Source: an uncultured Alphaproteobacteria bacterium
GTDB taxonomy: Bacteria > Pseudomonadota > Alphaproteobacteria > HIMB59
Assembly: GCA_902621205.1 (NCBI GenBank)
Contig: CACNLH010000002.1
Location: 1-64,000, forward strand
Length of the DNA: 64,000 nucleotides
Reading direction: 5' to 3'
Of the stretch, positions 17,626-26,693 are shown piece after piece. The notes below the pieces were generated by a model, which saw only the letters and a list, made by a program, of their open reading frames with translations, was not told the origin of the DNA and did no database searches. The position numbers were made by a program, and so were the translations under genes. Within the stretch, counting starts at the first letter, position 1. Every line of letters begins with the position of its first letter.

Positions 17626-18702
17626 ATGAATTTATTTAAAACTATAACTATATTACTTACATTAATATCATTTTTTAGTTGTGCCCCAACAACAATCGAG
17701 AAAAAAAAGCCAATTGAAAAAGCAACAGATAAAGTTAAAGAGATAGAAATTCTTGAAGAGAAAGAGGAGGAAGTAAAGAAAGTTGAGACAATAAAAAAAC
17801 CATCAAAACCCGTAGATAAAATAATTGATTTTAATAATATCGATAAAATAATTGTCTTTTTATCAGAGGATGAAATTTTAACATCCTTGTTTTACGATGT
17901 TTTTTTAGAAGAAATTAATAACTTTCCTGATATCAAAAAAATAGAATTTATCTATTCAATTGATGAAATACAAAACTTAATCAACAATTCGCTTATTATA
18001 GGCCCTACCAATTCAAAAGATTTGTTCGACTTGCCAAATAAACTTGGTGAAAATACATTCACGATTTCTTTATCAAATGACTTTTCTGTAATGAATAAAT
18101 ATGCGGATAATGAAATCATTTTCGTATTTAGTAGCCCTTACCAACATGTTGAAATACTTGAGGGTTATATCAATTCGTCAAACTCACTTGGTGTATTATA
18201 TAAACAAAACGAATATGGATTGAAATTATTTGAATATTTTAAAGATACCTATCCATTAAAATATATTAAATCATCTCCATTTGGCGACAGTGCAGTAGAT
18301 TTAGAATTATCAGTGAAGTTGATGGGAGACTTAAACATATATGACAATATAATTATTTTCGATGATACATTTAGCTATAAAGATTTAGTGGGATATTTAG
18401 CAACAGAGGATGGAACTTATCCCCTTGAGAGAACATACCTAATTGACAATTTTTTAGAGCAAAGAAAGAATTTAGAAAATTATTATAAGCCTATTAATCG
18501 GACTTTCTTGAAAAATATTGATCTGGCAACTATGGATGAACCGCATCGGGAGTTCTTCTTCAGGACCTCAGTAAAAATATCACTTACTATTGCTAACCAA
18601 ATTCTAAAAAACAATTTTTTACCAAGCGCTATTGATTTAGATAATTTTGGAAGATTGCCGTTAGAAAATATGATGATTAATTATCCTGTAATATTTGATT
18701 AG
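17626..18702 (+). CDS. LpoA/LppC-like lipoprotein, possible penicillin-binding-protein activator
   Basis: A 358-aa lipoprotein with lipobox Cys19 (ISFFSCAP), then a Lys/Glu-rich linker (about residues 25-65). A periplasmic-binding-protein-like domain with alternating alpha/beta sequence follows. In alphaproteobacteria the gene divergent from rsmI usually encodes an LpoA-type activator of class A penicillin-binding proteins. That context and the domain layout are the main evidence, since the sequence is very divergent. Its coding start is one base from the rsmI start, so its promoter must lie within rsmI. The 3' end overlaps rdgB by 26 bp. Confidence 0.65.
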   Translation: MNLFKTITILLTLISFFSCAPTTIEKKKPIEKATDKVKEIEILEEKEEEVKKVETIKKPSKPVDKIIDFNNIDKIIVFLSEDEILTSLFYDVFLEEINNFPDIKKIEFIYSIDEIQNLINNSLIIGPTNSKDLFDLPNKLGENTFTISLSNDFSVMNKYADNEIIFVFSSPYQHVEILEGYINSSNSLGVLYKQNEYGLKLFEYFKDTYPLKYIKSSPFGDSAVDLELSVKLMGDLNIYDNIIIFDDTFSYKDLVGYLATEDGTYPLERTYLIDNFLEQRKNLENYYKPINRTFLKNIDLATMDEPHREFFFRTSVKISLTIANQILKNNFLPSAIDLDNFGRLPLENMMINYPVIFD

Positions 18703-19276
18703 ATAATTTTTTAAAAGCTTCATACCTGTGAGAATTTAATAATTTTTGTTTCTTATTCATTTCAGCGAATGTCTTATTATTATCTGTAGGAATAAAATAT
18801 GGATCATAACCAAAACCATTATTGCCTCTCTTATCTCTAATTATAAAGCCTGGTACGGATCCTGATACTTTATATCTTTGGTTTTTCCCTAAAACGCAAA
18901 TAGAACAAAAAAAAGTCGCATCAACATAACTTAAGTTTTCAAATTTGTTAAAAATAAAATTTATAACCTTTTGCTCTCCTCCTAATTTTTTTGCCTCTCT
19001 TGCTGTTTTTATTCCTGGATAGTTATTTAATTTATTTACAACAAATCCACTATCATCACATAGTACGAGTGTATTTGTTTTACTTAAAAAATATTTCGAT
19101 TTAATTTCACAATTTTCTTCGAAAGTTTCACCATCCTCAGTAGGCTCACCAATATTGTTAAATTCATTTAGATTTAAAACTTCATATTCACTAAATAGAT
19201 TGAAGTACTTTATATAAAAAATAAATTCTTCTAATTTTCCTGTATTATTAGTGCCAAGTAATAAATTATTTTTCAA
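18677..19276 (-). CDS. rdgB: RdgB/HAM1 non-canonical purine NTP pyrophosphatase
   Basis: A 199-aa house-cleaning enzyme that hydrolyses dITP, XTP and ITP. LLLGTNNTGKLEEF at the N-terminus is the SxNxxK motif, and CDDSGFVVNKLNNYPGIKTAR is the active-site Asp region. GNNGFGYDPYFIP and FAEMNKKQKLLNSHR are also intact. A longer frame extends into rph, but the TTG at 19276 gives the usual N-terminus with an 11-bp overlap. rph-rdgB is a common pair. Confidence 0.93.
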   Translation of the reverse strand: MKNNLLLGTNNTGKLEEFIFYIKYFNLFSEYEVLNLNEFNNIGEPTEDGETFEENCEIKSKYFLSKTNTLVLCDDSGFVVNKLNNYPGIKTAREAKKLGGEQKVINFIFNKFENLSYVDATFFCSICVLGKNQRYKVSGSVPGFIIRDKRGNNGFGYDPYFIPTDNNKTFAEMNKKQKLLNSHRYEAFKKLSNQILQDN

Positions 19277-19991
19277 TTGCCAAGTTTTGAATATTAAAAA
19301 TTTCTGGCATCGATCCCTCAACTAGTTCTATAAAACTCATAATAGTTTTCTTGCTAAATTTAGCCTCTTCACCAGTAGATTGAAATTCTATAAATTGACC
19401 ATCATTTGCCATTACCACATTGCAATCTACCTCAGCACTTGAGTCTTCAATATAATTTAAATCTATGCATGATGTTCCTTTAACAACACCAACCGATATT
19501 GCTGCAACTTGATTAACTATAATTGCCTTTGATAAATTAAATTTATTTTTGAACTCATTAATTGATCGAACAAGACTAACGTATCCGCCAATGATAGATG
19601 CCGTTCTTGTTCCTCCATCAGCACTAATCACATCACAATCAATCTTGATAGTTTTTTCGCCAAGTATATCTAAATTTACAGCACACCTTAAACTTCTTCC
19701 AATGAGTCTCTGAATTTCTTGTGTTCTTCCAGACTGCCTACCTTTGGCTGCCTCTCTGTCCATTCTTTCAGATGTAGATGAAGGTAACATACCATATTCT
19801 GCAGTTAACCAACCTTTCCCAGAATTTCTTAAAAATCCAGGAACTCTATCTTCAATAATAGCTGAGCAACAGACATGAGTATTTCCTAACTTAACTAAAC
19901 ACGAAGATTGATTATTTGGTTGAAAGCCTGGAATTATTTCTAAACTTCTAATTTTAGAGAGCTCTCTATCATTTCTTGTATATCCAGACAT
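19266..19991 (-). CDS. rph: Ribonuclease PH
   Basis: A 241-aa phosphorolytic exoribonuclease that trims tRNA 3' ends. Family words are TRNDRELSKIRSLEI, GNTHVCCSAIIEDRVPGFL and GWLTAEYGMLPSST. The phosphate site RQSGRTQEIQRLIGRSLR and CDVISADGGTRTASIIGGYV are present. It is of normal length and is the first gene of the rph-rdgB pair. Confidence 0.97.
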   Translation of the reverse strand: MSGYTRNDRELSKIRSLEIIPGFQPNNQSSCLVKLGNTHVCCSAIIEDRVPGFLRNSGKGWLTAEYGMLPSSTSERMDREAAKGRQSGRTQEIQRLIGRSLRCAVNLDILGEKTIKIDCDVISADGGTRTASIIGGYVSLVRSINEFKNKFNLSKAIIVNQVAAISVGVVKGTSCIDLNYIEDSSAEVDCNVVMANDGQFIEFQSTGEEAKFSKKTIMSFIELVEGSMPEIFNIQNLAIEK

Positions 19992-20032
19992 TTATGTTTA
20001 ATTATTTTAAATTATAAGATTAATTAAGATTA

Positions 20033-21055
20033 ATGAATAAAAAAATTACAGATATTGGAGCACGATCAAAACTTATATTCAAGTCACTTGTCGAAAGTTA
20101 CTTGAAAACAGGCGAGCCTATGGGCTCCAAAGCACTTAGTTCAAAAATTTCTTATAAACTCTCACCAGCTACAATAAGAAATGTTTTAAATGAAATAAAT
20201 TTTCACGGACTTATACAAAAAGGTCATTTCTCCGCAGGCAGTATACCAACTGATTTAGGTTTACAATTTTATACTCATGCACTTTTAGAGCCAGGATCAA
20301 TTAGTAAAAGTGAAAAAGAGATTATTGAGAAGTCATCTAAAATGAATAATCTTTTAAATGAACAAGAAATAATTACTAACACTTTAATTGGCCTATCGAA
20401 ACAAGCTAGTCTTGTTATTAATAATGAAAAAATATCAAAAATTAGAAAAATTGACTTTCACAAAATCGATAATCATAAAGTAATATTCATCATAGAGCAT
20501 GAGGATGGGTATACATCAAATAGAATAGTAGAAATTGATGAAAATATTCAAACAGAAGATTTAAATAGTATTGGCAACTTTATAAATAAGTTTTCAAAAT
20601 CTATGTCACCTACAGAAATTCAAAATAATATAAAAATATTTATAAAATCTGCAAAAAATCAAATAACCAACACCTCAAAAAAACTATTGCTGAAAGGAAT
20701 AAAAATTGAAAAATCTCAAAATACAGAAACCTTTTTTGTTAGAGGCCTGCCAAATTTAATTAAGAATAATTTAGAAACAGACCTAGACAGCATAAACGAG
20801 CTTTTGAGTGATATTGAAACAGGTAAAATGGCAAACAAAATGATTAAGGCCTTGAAAAAATCAAAAGGAGTGCAAATATTTATTGGAAGTAACACTAATT
20901 TTTTTAAAAATACAAACTTATCTATGATTTTATCAAATTATAAAACTAAAAATGGACTCACTGGTGCTATTGGTGTCATAGGTCCAAAAAGAATTGATTA
21001 TCAGCGAATTGTTCCTATTGTGAGCTATATGTCTGAAACAATATCAAAAAAATAA
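20033..21055 (+). CDS. hrcA: Heat-inducible transcription repressor HrcA
   Basis: A 340-aa repressor that in many bacteria binds the CIRCE operator of chaperone operons. The N-terminal winged helix has the words ARSKLIFKSLVESYLKTGEPMGSKAL and LSPATIRNVLNEIN. The C-terminal domain ends GAIGVIGPKRIDYQRIVPIVSYMS. It lies ten bases before grpE in the usual hrcA-grpE-dnaK-dnaJ order. I see no CIRCE repeat (TTAGCACTC-N9-GAGTGCTAA) before it or before dnaK, so its operator here is unknown. Confidence 0.93.
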   Translation: MNKKITDIGARSKLIFKSLVESYLKTGEPMGSKALSSKISYKLSPATIRNVLNEINFHGLIQKGHFSAGSIPTDLGLQFYTHALLEPGSISKSEKEIIEKSSKMNNLLNEQEIITNTLIGLSKQASLVINNEKISKIRKIDFHKIDNHKVIFIIEHEDGYTSNRIVEIDENIQTEDLNSIGNFINKFSKSMSPTEIQNNIKIFIKSAKNQITNTSKKLLLKGIKIEKSQNTETFFVRGLPNLIKNNLETDLDSINELLSDIETGKMANKMIKALKKSKGVQIFIGSNTNFFKNTNLSMILSNYKTKNGLTGAIGVIGPKRIDYQRIVPIVSYMSETISKK

Positions 21056-21065
21056 AGGAATTATT

Positions 21066-21692
21066 ATGGAAGAAGAAAAAAAATACGAAGATCAAGCTGA
21101 ACAACAACAAGAAAATGTTACAGAAAATCAAGAAACCACTGAGACTGATATAGATGAAAATTCAGATGCTAATGAAGATGAAATCCAAAAACTTAAACAG
21201 GAAATTGAGAGTTTAAAAGACCAAAGGTTAAGAGCTGTTGCTGAACTGGAAAACTTTAGAAAAAGGGCAGAAAAAGATCAATCAGATGCACTTAAATATG
21301 GTATAGCTAATTTTGCAAAAGAAATAATTAATATCGGTGACAATATCGAGAGAGCAAAATCAAGTATTTCAGAGGAAGTGAGATCTAATGAAAGCATTAA
21401 GTCTGTTGTTGATGGATTAGATCTAATAGCACAATCTACTATGGCCACTTTCGAAAAAATTGGCATCAAAAAAATTGAAAGTATAAACCAAAAATTTGAC
21501 CATAATTTACACCAAGCTATGATGGAAATTGAAAAAAATGACTGTGAGCCCGGAACTATTGTTCAAGAACTAATTCCAGGCTACACATTGCATGATAGGT
21601 TACTAAGACCAGCAATGGTAGGGGTATCAAAAAAATCTCAAGAAAATCAAGGCGATAAAGCCATCAAAGAAGAAGAGAAATCCGAAAAGTAA
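21066..21692 (+). CDS. grpE: GrpE nucleotide exchange factor
   Basis: A 208-aa cochaperone that releases ADP from DnaK. An acidic, Gln/Glu-rich N-terminus (residues 1-45) is followed by the long coiled coil with LRAVAELENFRKRAEKDQ. The beta domain has NLHQAMMEIEKNDCEPGTIVQEL and GYTLHDRLLRPAMVGVSK. An AGGAATT Shine-Dalgarno just upstream fits the ATG. Confidence 0.96.
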   Translation: MEEEKKYEDQAEQQQENVTENQETTETDIDENSDANEDEIQKLKQEIESLKDQRLRAVAELENFRKRAEKDQSDALKYGIANFAKEIINIGDNIERAKSSISEEVRSNESIKSVVDGLDLIAQSTMATFEKIGIKKIESINQKFDHNLHQAMMEIEKNDCEPGTIVQELIPGYTLHDRLLRPAMVGVSKKSQENQGDKAIKEEEKSEK

Positions 21693-21715
21693 GAAAATTC
21701 AATAGTTTTAATGCT

Positions 21716-21745
21716 CTTGAATTAAGTAAGTATCAACCCATATAA
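21716..21745 (+). promoter_or_regulatory. Sigma-32 (RpoH)-type heat-shock promoter of dnaK
   Basis: CTTGAA at 21716-21721 and CCCATATAA at 21737-21745 are separated by 15 bases. This fits the RpoH consensus (CTTGAA, 11-16 bases, CCCCATNT). It lies about 37 bp before the dnaK ATG and gives dnaK-dnaJ a heat-shock promoter of their own within the operon. Confidence 0.75.
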
Positions 21746-21781
21746 ATATAAGATTATTTAATTTAAATTAGGAAAAACAAT

Positions 21782-23713
21782 ATGGCTAAAGTAATTGGAA
21801 TTGATTTAGGTACCACAAACTCTTGTGTGGCAATAATGGATGGAAAGAATCCAAAGGTAATAGAGAATTCTGAAGGTGCGAGAACAACACCTTCTGTTGT
21901 AGCTTTTACTGAAAGCGAAAAACTAATTGGTCAATCTGCGAAAAGACAAGCTGTCACAAACCCTGAAAATACACTTTATGCCGTAAAAAGATTTATTGGC
22001 AGAAGTTTTGAAGATGACACTGTGCAAAAGGATGTAGGCTTATCTCCATTTAAAATTATTAAAGGTAATAACGGTGATGCATGGGTTGAAGCTCAGGGTG
22101 AAAAATATAGCCCCAGTCAAATCTCTGCTTTTATTCTTCAAAAAATGAAAGAGACAGCTGAGTCTTATACAGGAGAAACTATTACACAAGCAGTGATAAC
22201 TGTCCCTGCTTATTTCAATGATGCACAAAGGCAAGCAACTAAAGATGCTGGCAAAATTGCTGGCTTAGAAGTTTTAAGAATTATTAATGAACCAACCGCT
22301 GCTTCATTAGCATATGGACTAGATAAAAAACAATCAGGCACTGTAGTTGTCTACGATTTAGGCGGTGGTACATTTGATGTATCAATTTTAGAAGTTGGCG
22401 ATGGTGTGTTCGAAGTTAAGTCGACAAATGGTGACACACACTTGGGTGGCGAAGACTTTGATTTAAGAATTATTGATTTTTTAGCTAGCGAATTTAAAAA
22501 AGAGCAAGGTATAGATTTAAAAAATGACAAATTAGCATTACAACGTTTAAAAGAGGCTGCTGAAAAAGCAAAAATAGAACTTTCAAGTTCAACTCAAACA
22601 GATGTAAATTTACCTTTTATTACAGCTGATCAATCTGGGCCTAAACACTTAAATGTAAAACTTACCAGAGCTAAGCTTGAAGAGCTGGTTGACGACTTGC
22701 TTCAAAATACAATTGAACCCTGTAAAAAAGCTTTAAGTGACGCTGGTCTATCAGCAAGCGACATAAACGATGTCATTTTAGTCGGTGGAATGACAAGAAT
22801 GCCCAAAGTAACAGAAATTGTTAAAAACTTTTTTGGGAAAGATCCTAGCAAAGGTGTTAATCCCGACGAAGTTGTAGCTATGGGAGCGGCCATCCAGGCA
22901 GGTGTGTTACAAGGTGATGTAAAAGATGTCTTGCTTTTAGACGTAACTCCACTTTCTTTGGGTATTGAAACACTAGGTGGAGTATTTACAAAGTTAATTG
23001 AGAGAAATACGACCGTTCCTACAAAAAAGAGCCAAGTATTTTCAACAGCAGAGGACAATCAAAATGCCGTTACTATCAGGGTCTTTCAGGGAGAAAGAGA
23101 AATGGCTGCTGATAACAAGCTTTTAGGTCAATTCGATTTAGTCGGAATACCTCCTGCTCCAAGAGGAACACCACAAATCGAGGTGACTTTCGACATTGAC
23201 GCTAACGGTATTGTCAATGTATCTGCAAAAGATAAATCTACAGGAAAAGAGCAACAAATTAAAATCCAAGCATCTGGTGGTTTATCAGATGAAGAGATTG
23301 ACAAAATGGTTAAAGATGCTGAAGCCAATGCTGAAACAGATAAAAAGAAAAGAGAAGAGGTTGATGTTAAAAATCAAGCCGATAGTCTTGTCTTCCAAGT
23401 GGAAAAAAATATTAAAGAGCATGGCGATAAAATTAGTCCCGAAGATAAGTCTAAAATAGAAGCAGACTTAAAAAATTTAAAAGAGGCACTCGAAAAAAAT
23501 GAGATTGAGAACATAAAACAAAAAACACAAGACCTAACTCAATCGTCTATGAAAATGGGTGAAGCTATGTACAAAGATCAACAATCATCTGAGGCTCCTG
23601 GTGCGGAACAACCTAAGCAAGAAGATAACACAGGTGAAACTAAAAATGATGATGACGTTATAGATGCAGACTACGAAGAAGTAGACGACGATAAAAAAGC
23701 AAGCGGACAGTAA
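21782..23713 (+). CDS. dnaK: Chaperone DnaK (Hsp70)
   Basis: A 643-aa ATP-dependent chaperone. The ATPase motifs are [12 protein letters not shown] near residue 5, [13 protein letters not shown] near 195 and [13 protein letters not shown] near 335. The linker [16 protein letters not shown] leads to the peptide-binding domain. The C-terminal tail is Asp/Glu-rich and contains EEVDDD. The RpoH-type promoter lies directly upstream. Confidence 0.99.
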   Translation: MAKVIGIDLGTTNSCVAIMDGKNPKVIENSEGARTTPSVVAFTESEKLIGQSAKRQAVTNPENTLYAVKRFIGRSFEDDTVQKDVGLSPFKIIKGNNGDAWVEAQGEKYSPSQISAFILQKMKETAESYTGETITQAVITVPAYFNDAQRQATKDAGKIAGLEVLRIINEPTAASLAYGLDKKQSGTVVVYDLGGGTFDVSILEVGDGVFEVKSTNGDTHLGGEDFDLRIIDFLASEFKKEQGIDLKNDKLALQRLKEAAEKAKIELSSSTQTDVNLPFITADQSGPKHLNVKLTRAKLEELVDDLLQNTIEPCKKALSDAGLSASDINDVILVGGMTRMPKVTEIVKNFFGKDPSKGVNPDEVVAMGAAIQAGVLQGDVKDVLLLDVTPLSLGIETLGGVFTKLIERNTTVPTKKSQVFSTAEDNQNAVTIRVFQGEREMAADNKLLGQFDLVGIPPAPRGTPQIEVTFDIDANGIVNVSAKDKSTGKEQQIKIQASGGLSDEEIDKMVKDAEANAETDKKKREEVDVKNQADSLVFQVEKNIKEHGDKISPEDKSKIEADLKNLKEALEKNEIENIKQKTQDLTQSSMKMGEAMYKDQQSSEAPGAEQPKQEDNTGETKNDDDVIDADYEEVDDDKKASGQ

Positions 23714-23736
23714 CTCTTAGCTTGGTTTAAAATATT

Positions 23737-24816
23737 ATGGCTGAGGATTTTTATGACACTCTTGGTATATCCCGTGAAGCTAGTGACTCTGAAATAAAAA
23801 GTGCTTACAGAAAATTAGCTATGAAATATCATCCTGATCGAAACCAGGGTGACTCTGCTGCTGAACAAAAATTTAAGGATGTGAGTCAAGCATATGAAAT
23901 TTTAAAAGATCCAAAAAAAAGACAAACTTATGATCAATTTGGCCATGCTGCTTTTGAACAAGGCGGTGGTGGAGCCGGCGGATTTGGTCAACAAGGCTTT
24001 GGCGGTTTCTCAGATATTTTTGAAGATATTTTTGGTGCATTTGGTGAGGGCGGACAGCGCGAAAGCAGAGGGGATGACTTGCGCTACGATGTTACTATTG
24101 ACCTAGAAGAGGCTTTTAGTGGAAAATCACTAGAAGTAACGATACCCAAAATGATTAATTGCCCTGAACAGCATAGTTATAAAAGTTGTTCTACTTGCCA
24201 AGGTTACGGAAAAGTTAGGACTCAGAGCGGTTTTTTTTCAATGGAGAGGACCTGTGGTAGATGTGGTGGAACTGGCCAAGAAATGAAGGGTCGATGTTCA
24301 AAATGCAGCAATACTGGAAGAATTAAAAAAAATAAAAAAATTCAAATCAAAATACCTGCTGGAGTTGAAACAGGTAACAGGATTAGAATGAGTGGAGAAG
24401 GAGAGGCTGGAGAAAGAGGTGGCTCCTATGGAGACCTTTACATTTTTATAAATATAAATAACCACAAACTTTTCCAGAGAGAACGAGATAACATTATTTG
24501 CGATGTTGCTATACCTTTTACTACAGCAACTTTGGGCGGAAATATAGAAGTTCCTACTATAGAAAAAAAAATGGTTAATGTTTCCATACCAAAAGGAATG
24601 CAGTCAGGTCATAAACTCAGAATCAAGGGCAAGGGAATGAGTATTCTGAGAACAAATACAAGAGGTGATATGATTGTTAAAGTACATGCTGAAACACCAG
24701 TAAACTTATCTTCAGATCAAGAGAAACTTTTAAATCAATTTAATGAAACCCTTACTAAGAAAAACTCTAAAATGACAGAAGGGTTTTTTGATAAAGTAAA
24801 AAAAATGTTTAATTAA
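23737..24816 (+). CDS. dnaJ: Chaperone DnaJ (Hsp40) with a degenerate first zinc motif
   Basis: A 359-aa cochaperone of DnaK. The J domain (residues 1-70) has YHPDRNQGD with the essential HPD. The Gly/Phe-rich linker spans about 75-108. In the zinc domain, motifs II to IV are CSTCQGYG, CGRCGGTG and CSKCSNTG. The first CxxCxGxG motif is reduced to CPEQHSYK, with one Cys and several residues missing. The two C-terminal beta domains are normal. The stop and the ogt start share TAATG. Confidence 0.97.
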   Translation: MAEDFYDTLGISREASDSEIKSAYRKLAMKYHPDRNQGDSAAEQKFKDVSQAYEILKDPKKRQTYDQFGHAAFEQGGGGAGGFGQQGFGGFSDIFEDIFGAFGEGGQRESRGDDLRYDVTIDLEEAFSGKSLEVTIPKMINCPEQHSYKSCSTCQGYGKVRTQSGFFSMERTCGRCGGTGQEMKGRCSKCSNTGRIKKNKKIQIKIPAGVETGNRIRMSGEGEAGERGGSYGDLYIFININNHKLFQRERDNIICDVAIPFTTATLGGNIEVPTIEKKMVNVSIPKGMQSGHKLRIKGKGMSILRTNTRGDMIVKVHAETPVNLSSDQEKLLNQFNETLTKKNSKMTEGFFDKVKKMFN

Positions 24817-25331
24817 TGAATTATTGTTTTGATTTTATCGAAACACCAATAATTAAACTTTTTGTCCTAGATAGTTCAGAGGGAGTCCACTTTATTATAA
24901 AAGATAATGATAAAAGAATTAAAAAAATACTTAATTTATATAACCCAACTAAAGGTTTAAAATTAAAAAAAGCAAATATATTAATAAACAATTTATTGAA
25001 AGGTAAAATTTCTAAACAAAAAAATATTAAAATAAAATTCCTCGATGGAACTACACTACAAAAAAAAGTTTGGACAGAAATTACTAAAATTCCTTATGGT
25101 CATACAATTTCTTACAGCGAGCTTGCTAAAAAAATAAAGAGACCAGATGCAGTAAGAGCTATAGCTTCAGCAGTTGGTAAAAATCCTGTTGGATTATTGG
25201 TTCCTTGTCACAGAGTAGTAAAAAAAAATGGAGATTTTGGAAGATATATGTGGGGTGATAAAATTAAGAGAAAAATACTAGATATAGAGGGTAGAGGAAC
25301 GGCTGACTCGACATATAGAGGAGGAAAGTGA
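24816..25331 (+). CDS. ogt: Methylated-DNA-protein-cysteine methyltransferase (Ogt type)
   Basis: A 171-aa suicide repair protein that takes methyl groups from O6-methylguanine. The acceptor Cys is in LLVPCHRVV near residue 130; the helix-turn-helix with PYGHTISYSELAKKIKRPDAVRAIASAVGKNP-type sequence precedes it. The Arg finger is in the RPDAVRA segment. The family normally ends near DIEG; here about 14 further residues (RGTADSTYRGGK) are encoded by the 5' part of the structured RNA element that follows. Confidence 0.92.
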   Translation: MNYCFDFIETPIIKLFVLDSSEGVHFIIKDNDKRIKKILNLYNPTKGLKLKKANILINNLLKGKISKQKNIKIKFLDGTTLQKKVWTEITKIPYGHTISYSELAKKIKRPDAVRAIASAVGKNPVGLLVPCHRVVKKNGDFGRYMWGDKIKRKILDIEGRGTADSTYRGGK

Positions 25332-25375
25332 GATACCGAATCAGCCCCCGCATGAATGCTAACTGAACACTAATA
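25296..25375 (+). promoter_or_regulatory. Structured RNA leader of the MFS gene, cobalamin-riboswitch-like
   Basis: A GC-rich island in AT-rich surroundings. GGCTGA (25301-25306) pairs perfectly with TCAGCC (25341-25346), with CTC/GAG pairing inside (25307-25309 with 25330-25332). Between them lie GAGGAGGAA and AGTGAGATACC, and after the stem CCCCGCATG. These resemble, in order, the GGGAA, GGTGAAAATCC and CCCGCAACTGT blocks of the AdoCbl riboswitch core. The later CCACTG and GGGAAGG blocks are not evident. It ends about 50 bases before the MFS start. It could be a cobalamin-riboswitch variant or an unrelated RNA. Confidence 0.4.
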
Positions 25376-25421
25376 AATATTTTGATATAGTCAAAGTTGT
25401 TCAATTATTAAATATCCAAAA

Positions 25422-26693
25422 ATGAATTTAAAATCGATTTTATCCTATAGTTTTCAGTCATTTTACCTTGCTGGGAGTTTTTTATTATTATTTGTTTTTT
25501 TGCCCACATTTTACAATTTATCGATTGGTATCTCTTTAAGTGTTATCGGTCTAGTAATACTGATATCTAGATTTTTTGATGTCTTCTCAGACTTTTTAAT
25601 TGGTTATTTAACAGAAAAAAGAATTATTTCAGGTCGATCAAGAAAAAATCAAATTCTTTTAGGAATAATAATATTTATTTTCTCCTTATTTGGTCTTTAC
25701 GTTTTCCAACCTTCTAATATTTATTATTTTATTTTTTTTTATAACTTAGCATTGATAAGTTACTCAATTGCAATCATTCCTTACGACTCTATAGTTATCG
25801 ATCAAAAAAAAATTTTAAAAAAAAGATTTCGTTTGGCAGCAGTCAAAGAAGTATTTGCGATTTTAGGAGTTCTTGCAGCTCTTATTATTCCAACGACTAT
25901 TTCAAATTTAAATAATGTTGAGCTATTAAACACAGACGTTATAAAAACAAGTGGTTTTATTTTTATTTCTCTTGCAATTATAGGGGGATTAATTTTTTAT
26001 TTTTTCTATGATGATGAACTGAATTACAAGCCAAATGAAATTTCTTGGATAAAATTAAATACTTTCATTAAAAAAAATAAAAAAATCTTACCTTTTTCTT
26101 ACATTACATTTTTTAATTTACTTGCTAATAATTTTACTGCCAATTTATTTATTATATTTGTATCTGAATATTTGGGTCTTAGTGATTATGCAGGCCACTT
26201 ATTAATTTTGTATTTTCTTATAACATTAATTTCCACACCATTTTGGTATTTTTTTGGAAAAAAATTTTCAAATATGTTTTTATTACAGATTGGAACCAGT
26301 ATAACTATTTTTGGCTTTTTGTTTGTTATTTTCACTAGCAGTGATTATTGGCAAATATATATATTTGTCATACTTATTACAGGAATTGGAATTGGAATTG
26401 ATCTCATAATACCCCAGATTGAGTTAGCTGATATATTAGATTTAAATAATGAAAATCGTTTATCGCAGTTTTTTACCTCATTTTTCTCAATCATAAGAAA
26501 AGCCGCTATAGGAATTGCTGCTGGTATAGCACTAACGGGATATGGTTACTTACAATCAATAAATTTTACAATTCACCCAAATATTCCAAATATTATGATA
26601 TTTTATTTTTTTATACCACTTACCATTAAATTGTTCGTATTAATCTTAGTAATGAGATATAGAAGTAAATTCAATGTCTCAATTAGAGAGTAA
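25422..26693 (+). CDS. MFS transporter, GPH (MelB-like) cation symporter type
   Basis: A 423-aa protein with about twelve hydrophobic helices. The loop 2-3 motif DVFSDFLIGYLTEKR and a second conserved Asp-rich loop (ADILDLNNENRLSQ) match the MFS_2/GPH family, in which members symport sugars, sugar acids or other solutes with cations. The substrate cannot be read from the sequence. Its untranslated leader carries the structured RNA element, so expression may respond to a metabolite; if that element senses cobalamin, a corrinoid or precursor would be a plausible cargo. It overlaps the next transporter gene by 20 bp. Confidence 0.85.
   Translation: MNLKSILSYSFQSFYLAGSFLLLFVFLPTFYNLSIGISLSVIGLVILISRFFDVFSDFLIGYLTEKRIISGRSRKNQILLGIIIFIFSLFGLYVFQPSNIYYFIFFYNLALISYSIAIIPYDSIVIDQKKILKKRFRLAAVKEVFAILGVLAALIIPTTISNLNNVELLNTDVIKTSGFIFISLAIIGGLIFYFFYDDELNYKPNEISWIKLNTFIKKNKKILPFSYITFFNLLANNFTANLFIIFVSEYLGLSDYAGHLLILYFLITLISTPFWYFFGKKFSNMFLLQIGTSITIFGFLFVIFTSSDYWQIYIFVILITGIGIGIDLIIPQIELADILDLNNENRLSQFFTSFFSIIRKAAIGIAAGIALTGYGYLQSINFTIHPNIPNIMIFYFFIPLTIKLFVLILVMRYRSKFNVSIRE

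Noticed and set aside
19992-20032. CIRCE operator before hrcA
   Set aside because: No inverted repeat with TTAGCACTC is present in the 41-bp gap.
22702-23058. Long reverse-strand frames inside dnaK and other highly coding regions
   Set aside because: They lie antisense to strongly conserved genes, show no family features and follow from the codon pattern of the true gene.
25335-25360. Minus-strand similarity to the tmRNA 5' end (GGGGCTGATTC)
   Set aside because: No tag reading frame, no T-arm and no CCA-bearing acceptor half lie near it in normal or permuted order. The match is explained by the plus-strand stem.
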